NCBI GenBank assembly: GCA_009760855.2
Contig: WPIO01000040.1
Location: 3,407,001 to 3,471,000 of the forward strand
DNA from: Cristatella mucedo
Taxonomy: Eukaryota; Bryozoa; Phylactolaemata; Cristatellidae
DNA length: 64,000 nucleotides
Direction of reading: 5' to 3'
The notes under the pieces are model-generated. The model searched no databases. It was given only the letters and a program-made list of their open reading frames with translations, and was not told the DNA's origin. A program made the position numbers and the translations under genes. Below, piece by piece: positions 40,541-51,331 of the stretch (the stretch's first letter is position 1; each line of letters begins with the position of its first letter).

Positions 40541-41432
40541 AAAAGTAGGCAGGAAGACAAGGAAACAAGAGGATGTTTAGGGTCGCCGAAGCCGCTCCCG
40601 CGCTTGCAAAGAGTGGGTGGTTCGAGCCCTGAGCGGAGAGAAGCGGCCGCGCGTCGGCCTAGTCGACGACGACGACGATGATGACGATGACGCGAGTAAG
40701 GCGGCGTTTGAGCGACGGACTGACTCACTGCTCACGTGACTGTAGGCGTGGCTCACGAGACCGGTGTCCGCTCGCACTCGATCGGCCAGGCATTGGCTAT
40801 GACGTGCCCATCTGCTTGCGGCCGAGTGGACAGCTGATTGGCCTCAAGCCTCGAGACTTCGTCCTCGCTGCTGCCTCCTGCTGCCTCGCTGCTGCCTCGC
40901 TGCTGCCTCGCTGCGCCCGCACGAGCCCGCACGAGCGGCGGCCTCAATGTCCAGCAGCAATGCAGTTCATTTACTTTGCTGCAGCTGAGACGGCTGCAGC
41001 AGCTGATGCGGGGAGGGCAGAGGCGGTGACAGCAGCTGCAGCTGCTGCGCTTGGCGGCAGTCAAGCTTCGGCCCGCGGCGACGCAGCCGACATCGTGGTG
41101 CGGCTGGCCTCACACAGCGAGTCGGCGAAACGTGCACACCTTGCGTAAACGTGCAGCCCTTGCGTAAACGTGCAGCCCTTGCGTAAACGTGCAAACCTTT
41201 CGTAAACGTGCAGACCTTGCGTAAACGCTCAGACGCTGAGGCCGACGCTGATGCGGGAAGGTGCAGCGTTCCGCCTTCCCGATTTTCTGTCGTAGGCGGA
41301 ACTAGCGTGCGTTCCATTCTCGTCTGCTCGCGCTGCGTCTGAGGCTGCGGCCACTGGCCCTGACGTCAGGCAACCGGAAGGAAGGGTGGGAGGTTCGCTG
41401 CTGAAACGCTCGGGCGTCGGCGTGCGGCAAGG
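40541..41432. other. Host flank of the viral element; no recognised gene
   Basis: GC-rich. A possible SINE head B-box lies at 40,619-40,630 (ggttcgagccc). A tandem array is listed separately. Confidence 0.45.
41128..41232. repeat. 19-bp tandem array (aaacgtgcagcccttgcgt)
   Basis: Five 19-bp units with one to three changes each, plus a ten-base partial unit. It ends about 200 bp from the host-element boundary repeat. Confidence 0.93.
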
Positions 41433-41680
41433 AGTATGTGATTTTTCCATTTCGCACCCTGACCCTCACTCGAGCACACTCCAAAATTCGACCTCGCGTC
41501 GCTCGGTCTCCTTTTGAAGTGGCCCTCCTGAGTGTCACTGTGTCCGAAAAAAAAATCAAATCCTACTCCAACAGGTGTTGCTTCGGCGCAATGAAAAACC
41601 ATAGACTACTAACAATATTACAAAAATTTAGTTGTAATATATTATAGTAAATTTTTTTCCGAGTTTCTAAATTTGATTTG
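41433..41680 (+). repeat. Junction repeat, copy 1
   Basis: Starts agtatgtgatttttcc. Its left 120 bp are GC-rich host-like sequence and its right 125 bp AT-rich element-like sequence (after gtgtccgaaaaaaaaatc). It is repeated at 42,313-42,560 at roughly 95% identity by eye. Confidence 0.9.
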
Positions 41681-41765
41681 AAAGATTTATTTTATATTTA
41701 TAGTAAATGCCTTTATCTTATACTTCTAGAACATTATTTAGGAGGAAAGAGGAAAAGGCACATAT

Positions 41766-42321
41766 TTGGAAAAAAGAGTTTATAGAATATTCTCAAATCA
41801 TTGCTCACTTACAGAGCATATACCTTCAAAAGTTAAGGAACTTAGCATATTTGTCACAAAATATACTTTGATAAAAGATAAAACATGCTTATTCGATAAA
41901 GTTTATAATGTCTATAGTTTTAACTATATTTTAAAAGAAGTTGTTTCTAAAGCTGTTAGTTTAAGAAGAAAACTAGTAAAAAAACATTGAAAAGTGTGAA
42001 AAAGAGAGAAGTTCTGAAATTAAAAAAATGGATTGGCCTGAGAAGTATAAAGAAATTTTATCAATTAATTTAAAATTACAAAATGAAGAATATACTCACT
42101 GTAATCATCACACTTGCGATGTAAACAATGTTAGTACTGATGATTGTTTTTGTGATAAAGATAAAACATCTTGGAAAAGAAAATATAATTATGAGAGAGA
42201 ACTTAAAGAATTAGGAGTACCAGAAATTACAGTAACAGATTATGATCTAGAAGCCTCTGCCAGATCAGGCGGGGCAACAAGGACACGGCACCCAACTATT
42301 GGTTCGGTCAGTAGTATGTGA
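41766..42321 (+). pseudogene. Left-end element sequence with two short unrecognised frames
   Basis: AT-rich sequence between the two junction repeats. Frames at 41,766-41,990 (74 codons) and 42,028-42,321 (97 codons; Cys/His-rich CNHHTCD and later FCDK, charged YNYERELKELG). They have no family I recognise. The second frame runs on into GC-rich sequence at about 42,252, which is host-like, so its C-terminus is probably artefactual. Confidence 0.45.
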
Positions 42322-42560
42322 TTTTTCCATTTCGCACCCTGACCCTCACTCGAGCACACTCCAAAATTCGACCTCGCGTCGCTCGGTCCCCTTTTGAAGT
42401 GGCCCTCCTTAGTGTCAGTGTCCGAAAAAAAAAATCAAATCCTACTCCAACAGGCGCTGCTTCTGCGCAATGGAAAACCATAGACTACTCACAATATTCC
42501 AAAAATTTAGTTGTAATATATTATAGTAAATTTTTTTTCAGAGTTTCTAAATTGGATTTA
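42313..42560 (+). repeat. Junction repeat, copy 2
   Basis: Copy of 41,433-41,680, including the GC-rich left half, which here is embedded between AT-rich stretches. Differences are single-base changes and homopolymer length. Confidence 0.9.
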
Positions 42561-42583
42561 AAGAAAATATTTATATATTATAA

Positions 42584-42720
42584 GATGTCTGAAATAAATT
42601 CATTTTCACGGCGTGAGGGAGAATCATTCAACGACCATGCAAAAAGATTGGTATTTTCTTATGAGCAGCAGTTTAAAGTTAAACCTTCTTTTACTAAGAA
42701 CAACAGGTGCTGCTTCTGCG
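42584..42720 (+). pseudogene. Truncated unrecognised frame starting MSEINSF
   Basis: The ATG follows the element's start-proximal TATA motif (attataagATG). About 38 codons (REGESFNDHAKRLVF and later) are open before the sequence passes into the third, partial junction-repeat copy. It is probably the 5' end of a gene cut by that repeat. Confidence 0.5.
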
Positions 42721-42812
42721 AAATGGAAAACCATAGACTACTCACAATGTTCCAAAAATTTAGTTATTATATATTATAGTAAACATTTTTTCAGAGTTTC
42801 TAAATTTGATTA
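42701..42812 (+). repeat. Junction repeat, partial copy 3
   Basis: caacaggtgctgcttctgcgaaatggaaaaccatagactactcacaatg...gagtttctaaatttgat matches the AT-rich right half of copies 1 and 2. It lacks the GC-rich half. Confidence 0.88.
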
Positions 42813-42818
42813 AAATAG

Positions 42819-43267
42819 ATGGATCAATTTCCAAGAATTAAAAACTTTCAATAATTATAGGAAAACGGCAGATCTAAGAAAAAAAATTTGTTCTTCAAAG
42901 ATATGATGAGTTGGTTGCATATAACATTAAAGTTAGATCATGTCTAACTCAGTTAACAAGAGTGAGATATATAATTAAAATAGTAAATATACTAGTAGCT
43001 TCGTGAGTTACAGTTTCGACAACACATATTCACACACATCCAGGTATAACTAATGTAACCTCCGCTCTCTCAGCATTAACAGCAATGCTCATGGCAGTTG
43101 ATGGTGTTTTAGTTGAAATAGATAAAAGAAAAAGATTTACTCTTAATTCTAACACAGAATTTATTTAAAAAATAACAGATGCTTTATCTGATGAAGTAGT
43201 TACAAAAGAAGAGTTTGACGATATTATAGCAGAACGTTCACACAGAGAAACTACTCCTCTAGCTTAA
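42819..43267 (+). pseudogene. Unrecognised element gene, broken
   Basis: Starts ATG after taaaatag. The frame shifts more than once before about 42,960, then reads openly to TAA at 43,265 apart from TGA (43,004) and one TAA (about 43,167). The readable part has a small hydrophobic segment (SALSALTAMLMAVDGVLVEI) and a charged tail (EVVTKEEFDDIIAERSHRE). No family recognised. It overlaps the 3' end of the convergent integrase by about 15 bp. Confidence 0.5.
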
Positions 43268-44188
43268 TCACCTGTAATTCCTCTCTAACAAAGCTTCTCT
43301 TAACATCATTTACGAAAAATCTAACCGGTTGTTTTTTCAATACCATTATTCTAACTATAGTATGTTTAGTTAAACTCCATATTAGATCTGTAGCTCTTCT
43401 TCTTTTTTCATCTTCTCCTTCACCAGGTTCTAGTAAATATCGAACAGTTGTTCCAAGTTCTAATAATTTCTCCTGTTCTCCAACTTTTCTATGATATTTT
43501 GGTATACTCAGTTTTACTGATTCTTTTTTATCGCCTTTACAGGTTCTTCACCAAATGATCTTGTAACGCTATTATTTAGATAATCAATAATCTTTGGTAA
43601 ATTATAAATCCATTCTTTATTTATAGTGTAATCTCCAATATTAATGTCTTCTAATTACTTCTCATATTGTGCAATAATTTATTAATTATAATAATTTATA
43701 TAATATTTTATTTATTTATTTAATTTAATATTTTAATAATTTATAATAATACTTTATGCTCTCTGTGGTACAGTTCTATTCATTCTTTCAATGCAACACT
43801 CTTTTTACTAGTAGCTTCTATAACTTGTGTTTCATGTCTTTTCATTTCTTTCATGAGTTCTCCTTTAAACTCAGATCCAGGATCTACTGTTATCTTCTTT
43901 GGCCATTTCAATAAACTTTTTGTATAAATATCTATTATAGCTTGTGTTACTTCTTTAGAAGACTTTATTTTAAGTGGTCTTGAGTCTTTATATCTGCTAG
44001 CAACATCAATAACACTTAAAAGCATATTTGTATCTAGAATCATTTGGCATATATAAAATGTCTGCTTGATGAATTTCATTAGGTTTAGCTATACTAAAGA
44101 AACCTTTTGGAATTACTTTCGGTCTTGGCTTGAATATCTGGCTTATATCTGAGTCTGGATTACATTTTCCTTCCTTTTTTTCTTTCAT
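43251..44188 (-). pseudogene. Retroviral-type (rve) DDE integrase, Polinton lineage, broken
   Basis: Would insert element ends into host DNA. In minus-strand order: the first catalytic Asp in HQADILYMP (about 44,080), SVIDVASRYKDSRPL, the second Asp in TVDPGSEFKGEL (about 43,880), and IERMNRT carrying the expected Glu (43,772-43,792), which lies in a different frame from the Asp segments. The C-terminal tail domain is recognisable at about 43,280-43,530 (KRRRATDLIWSL, SFVREELQV). The pieces are in at least three frames. A low-complexity AT stretch (43,672-43,760) lies between core and tail, so the gene cannot be translated as it stands. Confidence 0.88.
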
Positions 44189-44327
44189 TTAGAGTTAAAA
44201 ATGACATTCTATAGAACTGGAAATATTTTGTGATACTTGTTCGACATCATTTAGTGAACTTAAATATTTAGAGTCAGGTCATCCAGTTTTCAAAAAGGTT
44301 AAACAAAGACCAAAGTTAAAGCATGAA

Positions 44328-44531
44328 ATGCGTTGCGACATCTGCGATTTAGATAGCACAGAAACTGAATTCGATTGCGGCATTTTAAGAAATAACAAAA
44401 TAATCATTTGTGCAGATTGTTATTATGCAAAGAATAAATATTCTAAACAAAGACCTACAAAGATATACTGTTTAGCAAAGAAACACTTTAAAAAAGGTGT
44501 TCCGAATTATTCTGCAATCATCATTGCTTAG
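44328..44531 (+). CDS. Small zinc-binding protein
   Basis: 67 codons with two CxxC pairs (CDIC near residue 3, CADC near residue 33) plus a further Cys, typical of a zinc ribbon. Similar short zinc-ribbon proteins occur in phages and large DNA viruses; the function is unknown. An upstream in-frame extension exists, so the start is uncertain. Confidence 0.55.
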   Translation: MRCDICDLDSTETEFDCGILRNNKIIICADCYYAKNKYSKQRPTKIYCLAKKHFKKGVPNYSAIIIA

Positions 44532-44638
44532 AACACGAATCAATAATGCATATAGCAAAACTATTTACGCTAGTAAAAGGTAAGCATAAAGCAACAAAAT
44601 TAAAAGAATTAATTGTTATAATAGTTTACTTATACTTT

Positions 44639-45620
44639 TCAGGCACTTGTGTAAGAAATTAATAGATTAACTTTCATATTTCCTAGGTTATCAACATAAT
44701 AATATTCTATTGGGATTCTTGTAAAGTATGCATAATACTTAAAATCTGTTCCAATCGGAGATGTATTTATAGCACGTATATCTCCTGATACTATTGTCGT
44801 ATCGCTGCTAGGCTTTAGTTGTATACAGTTAAACGACCCAACAACCATTGCGCTTAGTATTATTAGTGGAGGACTATTTTTATTTGTCCAAGAATATGCA
44901 GTAGAAATATTAATAATAGAATTCATTGCCTTAGGATTAAATGTAAGTACAACAACTTCTGTTATTTTTTTAACTGTTCTATCAACATAGGATTTCGTTG
45001 CAGCATCAGAAGAATTAACAGGCTCAGCAACATTGATTATAGAATTATTATTCATGTTTAAATTTGTTGTAGCAGGAGAATTCTTCAATAACACATCTCG
45101 TTTTAATCCTCCATAAGTAACACAAAAATCATCAGTTAAAACTGTTGGTGTAGTGGCACTAGAATTCCAATATGTAGAAGTAATAGCAAAACTATTCTTT
45201 TTTAAATCTCCAGTCATTGTATCTCCAGATTTCTTGACATAGTTTGATACTAGACTTACATTAACAGCATCTGTTTGATTAACTCATGGAGCAAGATTTG
45301 TAATTGGTCTATTCTGAAGATTTAAAGAAGTTCCACTATTTACAATAAAGTTAGCATCTGCATATGGTTTTGTTACAGCATCACCATCATTCACAGGATC
45401 CCTCATAATAATAATTCTATTTCCATTCGCATCAAGATCTGACAGAATATAACCATTTATTCTACTTGTATATAGTCATTGCAATGATGCCTTCGACTCA
45501 TCTATATAGTTATTAATTAACATTTTCGATTTATCTAGCACTTCTTTAACAGTAGGAACTATTCTAACAAATCTACAAGGATCATCTTCTTCTAACACTT
45601 GGATCAAACATCTTCTTATA
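44639..45620 (-). pseudogene. Fibre-like protein A (repeated DPVN motif)
   Basis: Starts at ATG after gttatataagaag. The repeats follow the pattern of bacteriophage-type fibre shafts: LDANGNRI..MRDPVNDGDAV, ITNLAP.VNQTDAV, MNNNSIINVAEPVNSSDAA and TKSYVD. A non-repetitive C-terminal domain of about 110 residues follows (TEVVVLTFNPKAMNS onward), probably receptor-binding by analogy. An early frameshift near 45,600 and two in-frame TGA codons (45,476 and 45,284) interrupt it. The final stop is TGA at 44,639. Fibres B and C on the other strand share the shaft pattern. Confidence 0.75.
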
Positions 45621-45631
45621 TAACACTTTAT

Positions 45632-46299
45632 TTACTTTCTTATTGTTAAATATCTGCCATACTTGCTTATAATGTCAAACTCAAAATCAAAATACTTTTC
45701 ATCTTTAAGTAATAGCATAAAAATTGGTTCTCTAAGCGGCATATCCAAATCAGTATTAGGAATTCTTACATTACCAGCTGCTATGTAATCTAACGGAGGT
45801 TCTTCACAATTCAATCCAGGAACAAAAATCTCAAGCTCAGAGTAAAAGCATTCACGTAATTTTAAAACATGTAAACCTAATCAGCATTGTGCGTGATATT
45901 GTTTAGGTATAAAATCATCAATAATATTTCTGCTCCATGAACATTTGATTTCTACTAAGGTATTTTTATCTATTATTTCATCAGGAGAATACCTGTACAC
46001 GCCATCGCTACTAAAACAATCGTTTGCATTATCAAGTTTTACTTCAAGTTTTATTTCTAAAAACTTTGCAGCAATAGGTTCACATACTTTACCCAGTATC
46101 ATTGGAGGACATCTCATACTAGAATTTTTAGCAATGTATTTTTTTAGTTTTCTATTTGCAATTAATTCTATGTCTACTTCTGTCTGATCTCCGAATATTA
46201 AATCATTTCCAAGCACTGAGTAAACCTCTGAGCCTCTAATATTCAAAGACATTGATTTTTCCACTCATCTGAACCTTGTAAAAAATCAAATTTATTCAT
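45632..46299 (-). pseudogene. YqaJ/lambda-type exonuclease, broken
   Basis: PD-(D/E)XK nuclease of the YqaJ family, likely for recombination or replication ends. The N-terminal FLQGSDEW box starts at ATG 46,297-46,299 but is in a different frame from the following GSEVYSVLGND segment, so there is a shift near 46,260. Then MILGKVCEPIAAKFL and the catalytic-looking LVEIKCSWSRN (a D/E-x-K core) follow, then the KQYHAQC helix. A TGA at 45,881 interrupts just after this; the frame then continues to TAA at 45,632. Total length of about 220 residues fits the family. Confidence 0.8.
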
Positions 46300-46320
46300 T
46301 ATATTTCTGGTTTAATTTTT

Positions 46321-47848
46321 TTAAATGTCACTTCCATCATAAACATATGTTCCCTTACTGCAGGTAAATGGTGAACCATTGCCATTAGAAGTAAGTTCAG
46401 CACTGTTTTCACAGATAGTCAGATAATGAATCATAACATTTGTTGAAGTAGCTGGAGCAGCAACAGTAGGGATTTGAGAGTTAAACTCAATAGTTACATC
46501 AAGCTTTGAAGTAATTCTTAATGGTTCATCGTTAAACTGTAGATCAATTACATGAATTGGATACAGCGACAACCATTAAGGATAAGTAACACCCTCCGGT
46601 TCTGTAAGTTCATTTAATCCTAGATATTGCTTTCTGAATTGAATACAACCTAGATATGCTGTTGAGCATTTAGCATCTTTGAAATAGCAGCTTCTAGGAA
46701 CAGCAGGATACTGTTTAGAACCATTAGCAAGTACAGTTACATTTTTAATATCGCAGTGATTGTAAGTAAATGGATTGCCAGAGTAGCTATCAAACTTATT
46801 AGTTTTGTGCTGCAACAATCAACCATCTACATTTATCAATAGTATTTTGTACAGATAGAGTTTTAGTAAACTTTAAATCTTGATTGAAACTAGTCATCGT
46901 AATATTCTCATAGCGTCTAACCCTGTAATTTAGTCTAATCTTTTTAGCTCTTTGAATAGATACGTCTGCAAGAGCTCTTTGAATACTTTCTTTAGGAGTT
47001 ACACATGGAACCACTAGTCTCATTTTTGACATAGCTACTTTAAGTGCAATCCAAGTGCCATCAGCTGCAACTCCTGCACCTCTAGCCACCATAATGTTAG
47101 CTGCGCGAGATGTACCAATCATAACAGCATCAAAGTCACTCCCACCAACTCTTGTCATCTCAAGCGTAAATGGAATATTATACAGAATTTTATTCATGTC
47201 AGCAAAAAATCCAGACAATCTTGCAAATGGAAGTGAAATACTGAATGATCCAGGAGAGTCAGCAACAATATTTGAAAGACACCTTCTGTATACAAAACCG
47301 TTATTAGAAGTAGATATTCCACTTGCAGCTGGGCTTGTATAGCTGTCAGATACATACAAATCATCTGGATTATCTGCCTCATCTTTTTTCCATCCAGTTG
47401 CAGGCCCTTCGGTTCGATTGTAATCATTTGGATATGTAAGTAATCCCATAAGAGTTGTAACTGTTCCAGGAGCCTGTATATGCGAGAATGTTTCTATTTC
47501 TTCCGCACCAAGTCTGATTCTCATCGAACTGAACAGCCAAGCTCCAGCATTGTTGACAAGACCTGCAGTAACAGTTCTTTTAAGCGGATCAAATTGTGGG
47601 TTAGTACCTGCAGCAGGTGCAACCGTTTGAACCTTTATCTGCCCTTCGAACAACAGATAAGCATCTGAAAGCACATAGCAAAGCTGTTGTTCACCAGGAA
47701 CAGTAAAGGTAACTAACTTATTTGCAATATCATCAGTCTCACTTCCATTGCTTTGATAAAATTCTCCGTATTGGTAATCTTTAATTTTGTAGTTAGGAAA
47801 ACTAGGACAACCTAATTCGAGTATGTTCTCAACTGGAGCACTAGCCAT
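46321..47848 (-). pseudogene. Major capsid protein (double jelly-roll), broken near the C-terminus
   Basis: Forms the pseudo-hexameric capsomers. The 349-codon main frame starts at ATG 47,848 behind ttatatagagaagaa and contains typical jelly-roll segments: FTVPGEQQLCYVLSDAYLLFEG, AWLFSSMRIRLGAEEIE, and TSFNQDLKFTKTLSVQNT near its end. The frame then shifts at about 46,805. The C-terminal half-barrel continues (PAVPRSCYFKDAKC, then a TAA at 46,576, then LYPIHVIDLQFNDEPLRIT) to 46,321. The complete length would be about 508 residues, within the Polinton/adintovirus range. Assignment rests on the YPI.VIDL.F.DE and RIRLG.EEIE signatures plus genome context. Confidence 0.8.
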
Positions 47849-47877
47849 TTCTTCTCTATATAAAAAAGTAAAAATTT

Positions 47878-48387
47878 ATTTCTTATTCTGAATGTATAAG
47901 CCAGCACCAATTTTTTTCACATATCCGCCATATCCATCAGCTCTCGTAGCAGGCATAATAGCAGGGACAGCAGATTTTTCTTTTATAACTCTTTATATTT
48001 CTTTGTATGCCTCAGGATAATTTTCTTTTAACGTTTCTGAATAATCCTCAGTCTCAGAATCCTCCATCTTTGCTTTGTATTTCTTTTTGCTTTTTGGTTT
48101 AAGTTTATCAAGCATTGCTCGTTTTATCTCAAGATCCATCGCTTTCATCTTTCTATCATAATCTTCTTTTTTACGTTTCTTTTTTCTTTCTTCGCCTGCA
48201 ACGCAGTTAATTTTCTTGCTTGATGCATTTCAATTGCTTTGTTGGCAATGTTCATACTAAGCCCAGTTAGTCCAGTAAGCACAGGCCCTGCTTTTCCAAC
48301 ACCATCAATAATCTTGTCAAGTACACCAGAACCATGATATTTTTCACCAGTTATCCTACCATGACCAATTCTGGCATAGCTACCCAT
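47878..48387 (-). pseudogene. Small basic virion-type protein, broken
   Basis: Starts MGSYARIGHGRITGE, with a Gly-rich hydrophobic segment (LTGLTGLSMNIAN) and then strongly basic and coiled residues. A frameshift near 48,150 and one TAA near 47,995 interrupt it. It ends GGYVKKIGAGLY. The size, composition and location directly upstream of the capsid gene suggest an adenovirus minor or core-like protein; this is inference. Confidence 0.55.
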
Positions 48388-48393
48388 CCTATA

Positions 48394-49245
48394 TTATTTA
48401 GAAATTTCTATTATAGCTATAACATCTGTAATAGTATTTACTGTATTTTTATTTTGATCTGTTAAGTTAATTCTAAGACTGCTAACACTATCAATGTCTC
48501 CACGAGTAGGTAAGGATAAAACGTTTGGAATGTGCACGTCAACCTTTTCTCCTGGATCAATATCATCAATATCAATTAAATATAAAGATGATGATAGCTC
48601 TAAAATCCTTTTTTTCACATAGTTTCTGCTTAGATCTACCAAATCACAATCAATGCTTATCCGTTTTACTCCAGAATTGTCAGAAAGTTGCATTTTATTC
48701 CAAGCTTTATAAGTACCAGAGAAATACATTGCTTTTTCTATAGCTTCATATGGCGTTCCACCAACCATTGCAGGATCAAATGTGCCTTGCAAATTTGAAT
48801 TAAAACCTTGAGCATCACCGATAGAGTTGATTATCCCAGAATTTGATCCTAGTAATACAACAAAATCACCAACAACTTGCATTATTATTTTCTCATCAAC
48901 ATCAACGCTAAATCTTATTCCAGTACTATTTCTATTACTAGGATTGATGTGCATAGATGATGGTTTTACAGTTAATAATGCTTGATTTAATGCATAAACA
49001 ATCTTTTGACTATCATATTATCCTTCTGGTATAGCAATTGAGTAGTTGCTTGGAGCTGTTATATTTGCTTTATACCAAAGCATATCGTTTACACCATGAG
49101 TAACATATGTTATTATTCTGTTTGTGTATGTAAACTCAACTCTACGTAAGCCTATTTTGTTATATCCAGAATCTGATCCAAGCATTAACGGTGGAACAAG
49201 AGTTTTTGTATCAGAACTAGTGGTTCCAGTTATTCTTATTGAAAT
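48394..49245 (-). pseudogene. Penton-like minor capsid protein 1; start codon lost
   Basis: About 283 codons in one frame with a single TAA at 49,018. The element's start motif (tataaga) is followed in frame by ATT (49,243-49,245) where other genes have ATG, so initiation is probably lost. The motifs SIAIPEG and KIVYALN resemble the IPxGxY...N box of single-jelly-roll penton proteins. Later VVLLGSNSGI and LYLIDIDDID follow. The neighbour (49,252-50,125) has the matching IPPGIY and ALLLGF boxes, so the two are probably distant paralogs. Confidence 0.55.
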
Positions 49246-49251
49246 TCTTAT

Positions 49252-50125
49252 ATTATATCTCAATAATTTCTATTACAACAGTAATCTGCTGCAAACCAAA
49301 ATCTAAAACTTTCAAATTTTGGTCTGTAATAGTAATCAATATATCAGAAATAGATTCTCAAACAAGATTGTGATATTCAAGAGTGTTCGGCTCATATACC
49401 ATTTGTTCCCAAAGATAGAAATTATAAGCAAAACTTCAAAGAGCTTGGATTTCGATATTATTTATATAACTTGTTTTGCTCGCAACCAAATTACAGCTTA
49501 TAAGAATTAAATTCAACTCAGAAACAAAAACTTCATTCTCTGAAATACTTTTCTCTGCAGGATCTACAACTTATTGTGTAAACTGTTTTCCAGGAGCAGC
49601 ACTATATGTATCTAATGGAAGTGTCTTATCTGTTGTATAAACAGTTCCAGTAAATCCAAGTAATAGAGCTATAGTAGATTTAACAGCAACAAATGTAAAC
49701 CCAGCAGGCATAGTAATCCAAGAATTAGAAGTAGCAGTATCAATACCTAAAACAAACTTGTCACTTCCAGATAATACAACAGAATTATTTATTATATCTG
49801 CAATACCAATATTTACATCATCAGACACAGTAGCATATATGCCAGGTGGTATTCTTACTATTCGATCAGATCCACCTGTAATCCTGTAAACAAAAGTATT
49901 ATTTGTAGATGCAGTGTTTTTAATAGAATTGGTTCCGACAAACTTTTTGAAGCATACCTTAAACCTTTTATTCTTAAGCTCTATTGGGTTATTGATGTTT
50001 ACTCTAATAGGATTAGTAGTTCCACTTATATTAAAAACGTACCCGTCCTTACCTGTAATGGTATCTTTTTTGATTGACTCAAAATTTTTTAGAATATCTA
50101 TAGCCACACCAAGAAGATCCGACAT
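49252..50125 (-). pseudogene. Penton-like minor capsid protein 2, broken
   Basis: Starts MSDLLGVAIDIL after gatatatagaaa. The 184-codon first part contains NPIRVNINNPIEL, RIVRIPPGIYATV and STIALLLGFTGTVY, a layout seen in penton or minor capsid proteins of Polinton-like viruses. A TAA at 49,571 is followed by about 105 further codons in the same frame, broken only by TGA at 49,436 and 49,358, ending at 49,252 with strand-like VLDFGLQQITVVIEI. Either TAA is the real end or the tail belongs to the protein. Confidence 0.55.
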
Positions 50126-50147
50126 TTTCTATATATCATATAAAAGT

Positions 50148-51318
50148 TTATTAATTTTAGCAATGTATGACTTTGGTACTTTTCTAGATTTTGCAAGGTA
50201 ATCAACAGCAGCACTAATAGAATTTACTACTCCAGTATTTCCAGCAGCAAGTTCACGAATCCACAATTCTATCTTATCAAATACTTCTGAATCATTCCTT
50301 ACAACTATTGGTATTATTTCAGTGCCACTACCAACTTTTTGTTTTAAATAATCTAAAACTTTCTGTTCTTTTACACTTCTTTTTTTTTCTTTTTATCTAA
50401 CTCTGAAATAACATTGGAAAGATTCTCTCCACTAAGATTCTGCACAATCTTTTTTACTTGTTTGTTTATTCCAATAGATTTCTTTGCTCCAATAATATCA
50501 AGTACATCTTTCTTTACAACTGTTAACGTATATGCTTTTTTATTGCATCAACTTGTTCACCATCAAGTTTATTATAATAACCCATTGTGTATTCTAAGAT
50601 ATCACGAGCAGTCTGGTCAAGTTCTTGTTCAGGAGTATCCATTTTTTCATTAAAAAGTTTTTGTCCAAGCTCATATAGTTTTAAATCTTTATTTGTACTA
50701 TCAATCTCATTTATTATTCTTGCTGCATAACTTGGGACATATCCATTTTTTATTTAAGTAATTTAATTAATTCAGCCTTATCAAAATCTTGTACTTGAGT
50801 TTTCTTAGGAGTGCCAGTGGTTGGATTTATATTTAACTCCTCAGCTAAACCTTTTTGAGCAGCATCAATAGCTTCTCGTATTTCTGGATTTGCTGCATAT
50901 GTCTTTGCTTGATTTGCTATAGTAATAGCTTTTTATGCTTTCCTTCACTAAAAACTGTTCTTGCTTTTTGAATATGACTTGATATGTCTGGTTTTTGTTT
51001 GTAGTCCAAAACTTTCTGCAGTTGTTCTTTATTTTCTATCTGAAGTGCAAGTTTAGGTCTAATTCTTTTAAGTTTCTCAACAACAACTTTACCTGAGTTA
51101 TCAGTAGATCTCTCTAATGCTTGCTCGTTTAGTCTATACTCAGCAGCATCTCTTATAGCAATTTCTGATTCTATCCTTTGTATCTCACCAGAGTTTTCTA
51201 GAATATTTGCATCTCTTAGATCTTGCAGTTTTTGCAGTTTAGATTCATAATCAAGTGCTTCTTGAACACTTCCTTTATAAAGCTTTTTACCACTCGAGTA
51301 AATTTTTCCATTAAACAT
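50148..51318 (-). pseudogene. Coiled-coil virion-type protein with four homopolymer frameshifts
   Basis: Starts MFNGKIYSSGKKLYKG after agatatagtaaa. The charged helical sequence can be followed for about 390 codons to TAG at 50,148 only by changing frame at A/T runs near 50,930, 50,750, 50,540 and 50,385. Recognisable stretches are KLQDLRDANILENSGEIQRI, DYKQKPDISSHIQ, ELGQKLFNEKMD and IELWIRELAAGNTG. Unknown function. Its place between ATPase and penton-like genes suggests a structural or assembly role. Confidence 0.6.
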
Positions 51319-51331
51319 TTTACTATATCTA

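Noticed and set aside
40678..41148. 156-codon plus-strand ORF rich in Ala
   Set aside because: Composition-driven. It has no recognisable domain, and it ends inside the 19-bp tandem array.
43780..43795. A TGA after VALKE in the integrase as further evidence for UGA recoding
   Set aside because: The neighbouring frame reads IERMNRT, the expected integrase segment, so the TGA is out of frame after a shift.
44213..44300. A short plus-strand ORF starting ATGACATTCTATAG
   Set aside because: It closes after about ten codons and lies in the intergenic space before the zinc-binding gene.
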